A stretch of 64,000 nt of DNA from Candidatus Nitrosopelagicus sp. (lineage in GTDB: Archaea; Thermoproteota; Nitrososphaeria; Nitrososphaerales; Nitrosopumilaceae), in the NCBI GenBank assembly GCA_028242535.1, contig JAOJYB010000001.1, positions 1 through 64,000 on the forward strand, read 5' to 3'. Positions within the stretch are counted from its first letter, which is position 1; each line of letters begins with the position of its first letter. Shown here one piece after another: positions 63,380 through 64,000 of the stretch. The notes beneath the pieces are model-generated. The model was not told the origin of the DNA. It was given only the letters and a program-made list of their open reading frames with translations, and made no database searches. The translations under genes and the position numbers were made by a program.

Positions 63380-63904
63380 ATGGTTGACAAGTATGAAGAT
63401 CCTTTTGTAAAGATTGCAGCAATGATTGGAGGAGATGAATATCTCAAAGTTGCACGTTCTCTGTTAAAGACAGAAGATGCAACAGATGAAGAAATTGCAA
63501 GTTCAACAGGTCTTAGAATTAATATGGTTAGAAGAGTATTGTACGATTTGTTTGGAAAGGGTTTGATTACAGGTGTTCGTGTAAAAGATGAAAGAAAAGG
63601 TTGGTTTGTCTATAGATGGCGCTCAAGAAGAGATGAGGTTGAAAATTTTATAGAAAATCAGAAAAAGAAAATCCTCAATAGATTACAACAAAGATTAGAT
63701 TATGAAAACTCTTCAGACTTTTACCATTGTGGTAATGGAGATTGTTCAAGAGCAACATTTGAAGATGCACTAGACCAATTTTTCAAATGTCCATCATGTG
63801 GACAAGTTCTGAAACGTGATGATTCAGATATAAGGAAACATGAAAAAATGAGGAAAAGCTTTTCAAGAAAAATTGATAATATGAAAGGCGACTTACGAGT
63901 TTAA
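63380..63904 (+). CDS. tfe: transcription factor E (TFE alpha)
   Basis: Assists promoter melting with TBP and TFB. The 174 residues contain an N-terminal winged helix (about 5-85, with S-S-T-G-L-R-I-N-M-V-R-R), a charged helix and a zinc ribbon (C-x4-C in H-C-G-N-G-D-C, then C-P-S-C) at about 115-140. The C-terminal basic tail is usual. It is the last gene of the phoU run and converges on the next gene with a 4-base overlap. Confidence 0.95.
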   Translation: MVDKYEDPFVKIAAMIGGDEYLKVARSLLKTEDATDEEIASSTGLRINMVRRVLYDLFGKGLITGVRVKDERKGWFVYRWRSRRDEVENFIENQKKKILNRLQQRLDYENSSDFYHCGNGDCSRATFEDALDQFFKCPSCGQVLKRDDSDIRKHEKMRKSFSRKIDNMKGDLRV

Positions 63905-64000
63905 AGCGTATAGTTTAAGACAATTTCATTTGTGTTTTTTTGAACTTTTTTTAATTTAAAAGATGATAAGGTTTTAGTTGGTTTTAAAATTCCTTCAAAT
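63901..64000 (-). CDS. C-terminal end of a convergent gene, partial
   Basis: Reading the minus strand from the right edge gives an open frame of 32 codons ending in a TAA at 63903-63901. The residues (F-E-G-I-L-K-P-T-K-T-L at first, then lysine-rich, ending N-Y-T-L) look coding, and the stop overlaps that of tfe in TTAA. The remainder is outside the window and no family can be named. Confidence 0.5.
   Translation of the reverse strand, partial: FEGILKPTKTLSSFKLKKVQKNTNEIVLNYTL

Noticed and set aside
1-64000. CRISPR arrays, insertion sequences, prophage or toxin-antitoxin genes
   Set aside because: No regularly spaced repeats, transposase, integrase or toxin-like pairs were found on either strand.

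Overview
The window is a 64 kb stretch of AT-rich archaeal chromosome, almost certainly from an ammonia-oxidising archaeon of the Nitrosopumilaceae (Nitrososphaeria/Thaumarchaeota). The evidence is a giant acidic protein (about 1750 residues) that I recognise as the Nitrosopumilus-type S-layer protein, a Rieske/cytochrome b/cupredoxin cluster, archaeal information-processing genes (TFE, Csl4, NAC, L44e, S27e, thermosome, Dph2, TiaS, Trm56), an archaeal-type pterin enzyme (MptE), and promoters with a TATA box about 25-30 bases upstream of the start codon, which implies largely leaderless mRNAs. Genes are densely packed, often overlapping by 1 to 20 bases, and no gene-free gap exceeds about 230 bases. 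I see no insertion sequences, integrases, phage genes or CRISPR arrays; this is core genome with lineage-specific genes between.

Layout. 1-5 kb: the end of a TPR protein converging on a GT-C-like membrane protein, a two-cluster ferredoxin with an Asp in place of a Cys ligand, a beta-CASP ribonuclease overlapping an OGG1-type DNA glycosylase, and tRNA-Arg(TCT). 5-8.1 kb: the respiratory complex III equivalent (cupredoxin, cytochrome b, TAT-exported Rieske protein). 8.1-18.8 kb: a surface block of a 1413-residue subtilase, a membrane-anchored beta-sandwich protein and the S-layer protein. 18.9-21.5 kb: a MoaD-like/E1-like fusion beside a threonine-synthase-type PLP enzyme. 22.3-29.3 kb: a compact histidine operon (hisG-D-C-HAD phosphatase-B-H-A-F) lacking hisI and hisE. 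29.3-31.6 kb: class II HMG-CoA reductase and a secreted PQQ-type sugar dehydrogenase. 31.7-36 kb: initiator tRNA, TiaS, Dph2 and a second copy of the convergent secreted-domain/GT-C-like pair seen at the left edge. 36-43 kb: Csl4, prephenate dehydratase, IMP dehydrogenase, a divergent pterin pair (dihydropteroate synthase and MptE) and GMP synthase. 43-48 kb: ROK kinase, a long imperfect hairpin that may be a small RNA, thermosome, adenine deaminase and two ribosomal proteins. 48.1-52.3 kb: an operon for the late steps of cobalamin synthesis. 52.4-60.5 kb: Asd, an Lrp regulator, heme O synthase, a 58-residue DUF1059 protein, an MDR oxidoreductase, UbiD with a small partner, a zinc-ribbon protein, a RuvX/RuvC-like protein whose start looks frameshifted, a coiled-coil protein, NAC and a PUA protein. 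60.7-64 kb: PhoU, HflX, Trm56 and TFE, then the tail of a convergent gene.

The genes serve respiration (complex III and heme O), the cell surface, cofactor production (B12, pterin, isoprenoid precursors), amino-acid and GMP synthesis, and translation or transcription. Points most worth a second look: the MoaD-E1 fusion that buries the sulfur-carrier diglycine inside the chain, next to a PLP enzyme; a cobyric acid synthase without its glutaminase domain in a presumed ammonia oxidiser; the 104-base hairpin with its own TATA box upstream of the thermosome 3' end; the duplicated convergent module; a UbiD protein that may be the decarboxylase of the archaeal mevalonate pathway; and the one-base lesion at the start of the RuvX-like gene.
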